Positions 54,387-54,486 of a stretch of 54,486 nucleotides of DNA are shown piece by piece. Location: positions 1 to 54,486 of the forward strand of contig NZ_AJLS01000053.1 in NCBI RefSeq assembly GCF_000307875.1, given 5' to 3'. The position numbers and the translations under genes were made by a program. The notes under the pieces are model-generated. The model saw nothing but the letters and a program-made list of their open reading frames with translations, ran no database searches and had not been told where the DNA came from. Every line of letters starts with the position of its first letter. The stretch's first letter is position 1. Source of the stretch: Neobacillus bataviensis LMG 21833. Its GTDB lineage: Bacteria > Bacillota > Bacilli > Bacillales > Cytobacillaceae.

Positions 54387-54405
54387 GCAAATGCTTATCC
54401 TTTTT
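54379..54405 (+). terminator. Terminator after tlyA
   Basis: AAGGATA and TATCC TT arms flank a 10-nt loop and are followed by TTTTT, overlapping the stop codon of tlyA. Confidence 0.75.
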
Positions 54406-54408
54406 GAC

Positions 54409-54486
54409 GTGTCCAGCTCCAGGCGCCATCGGCTAGTGTACTTCGCTCTTCTCCCTACGATAAGTCAACATCGGATCGCTACGCTC
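54409..54486. repeat. Partial intergenic repeat-like element at the window edge
   Basis: The GC-richer segment starting GTGTCCAGCTCCAGGCGCC and continuing with CGCTCTTCTCCC resembles a dispersed, non-coding repeat that I recall from many Bacillus genomes. It is cut by the window end. No coding frame is seen. Confidence 0.4.

Overview
The window is chromosomal DNA of an endospore-forming Bacillaceae. It carries the conserved yqhH/yqhG - gcv - yqhL - lipM - yqhO/P/Q/R - pepP - efp - spoIIIA - accBC - yqhY - nusB - folD - xseAB - ispA - dxs - tlyA backbone known from Bacillus subtilis, a sigma-E promoter before spoIIIAA, strong Shine-Dalgarno sites and low GC. I cannot name the species.

Layout. 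1-2.6 kb: 51-bp tandem repeats, then yqhG and yqhH (minus). 2.8-7.1 kb: tandem glycine riboswitch and the glycine cleavage operon gcvT-gcvPA-gcvPB. 7.2-9.7 kb: a DUF3231 protein, rhodanese YqhL (minus) and octanoyltransferase LipM, which serves the lipoyl cofactor of the glycine cleavage system. 9.7-24 kb is an accessory block splitting the yqh backbone. It holds a B12-dependent ribonucleotide reductase gene (nrdJ) with paired NrdR boxes and a group I intron inside its active-site codons; the remnant of one end of a Tn7-like transposon just after nrdJ (tandem TnsB-type repeats plus a broken tnsA fused to an acetyltransferase remnant); an alpha/beta hydrolase; a COG3044-type ABC-class ATPase behind a 14-residue leader peptide and attenuator hairpins; an NlpC/P60 hydrolase; and a copper/thiol group (CcdA-like protein, copZ, copA with CsoR-type operators, an orphan response regulator, and an HMA-UreH-cupredoxin fusion). 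24-29 kb: yqhO, yqhP, yqhQ, yqhR, pepP, efp.

28.9-38.8 kb is a second accessory block and the most unusual part. A PCYCGC-type lipoprotein gene is interrupted by an in-frame TGA at exactly the position of a conserved Cys, with a hairpin 21 nt downstream; this looks like a selenocysteine codon with a bacterial SECIS. It is followed by a dihaem cytochrome c gene and then by an apparently complete System I cytochrome c maturation operon (two unknown anchored proteins, ccmE with a CxxxY haem site, ccmF, ccmH with a CxCGC motif, a ccmI-like gene, ccmA, ccmB, ccmC, ccmD, ccmG). Bacilli are generally known for System II (ResABC/CcdA), so this machinery is unexpected here. The genes suggest an extracytoplasmic thiol/selenol redox and haem-attachment module that matures the neighbouring cytochrome.

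38.8-54.5 kb returns to the backbone: a SIMPL-domain protein (minus), the eight-gene spoIIIA operon, acetyl-CoA carboxylase subunits, the Asp23-family protein YqhY, nusB, folD, exonuclease VII, the isoprenoid genes ispA and dxs, and tlyA. The window ends in a repeat-like segment.
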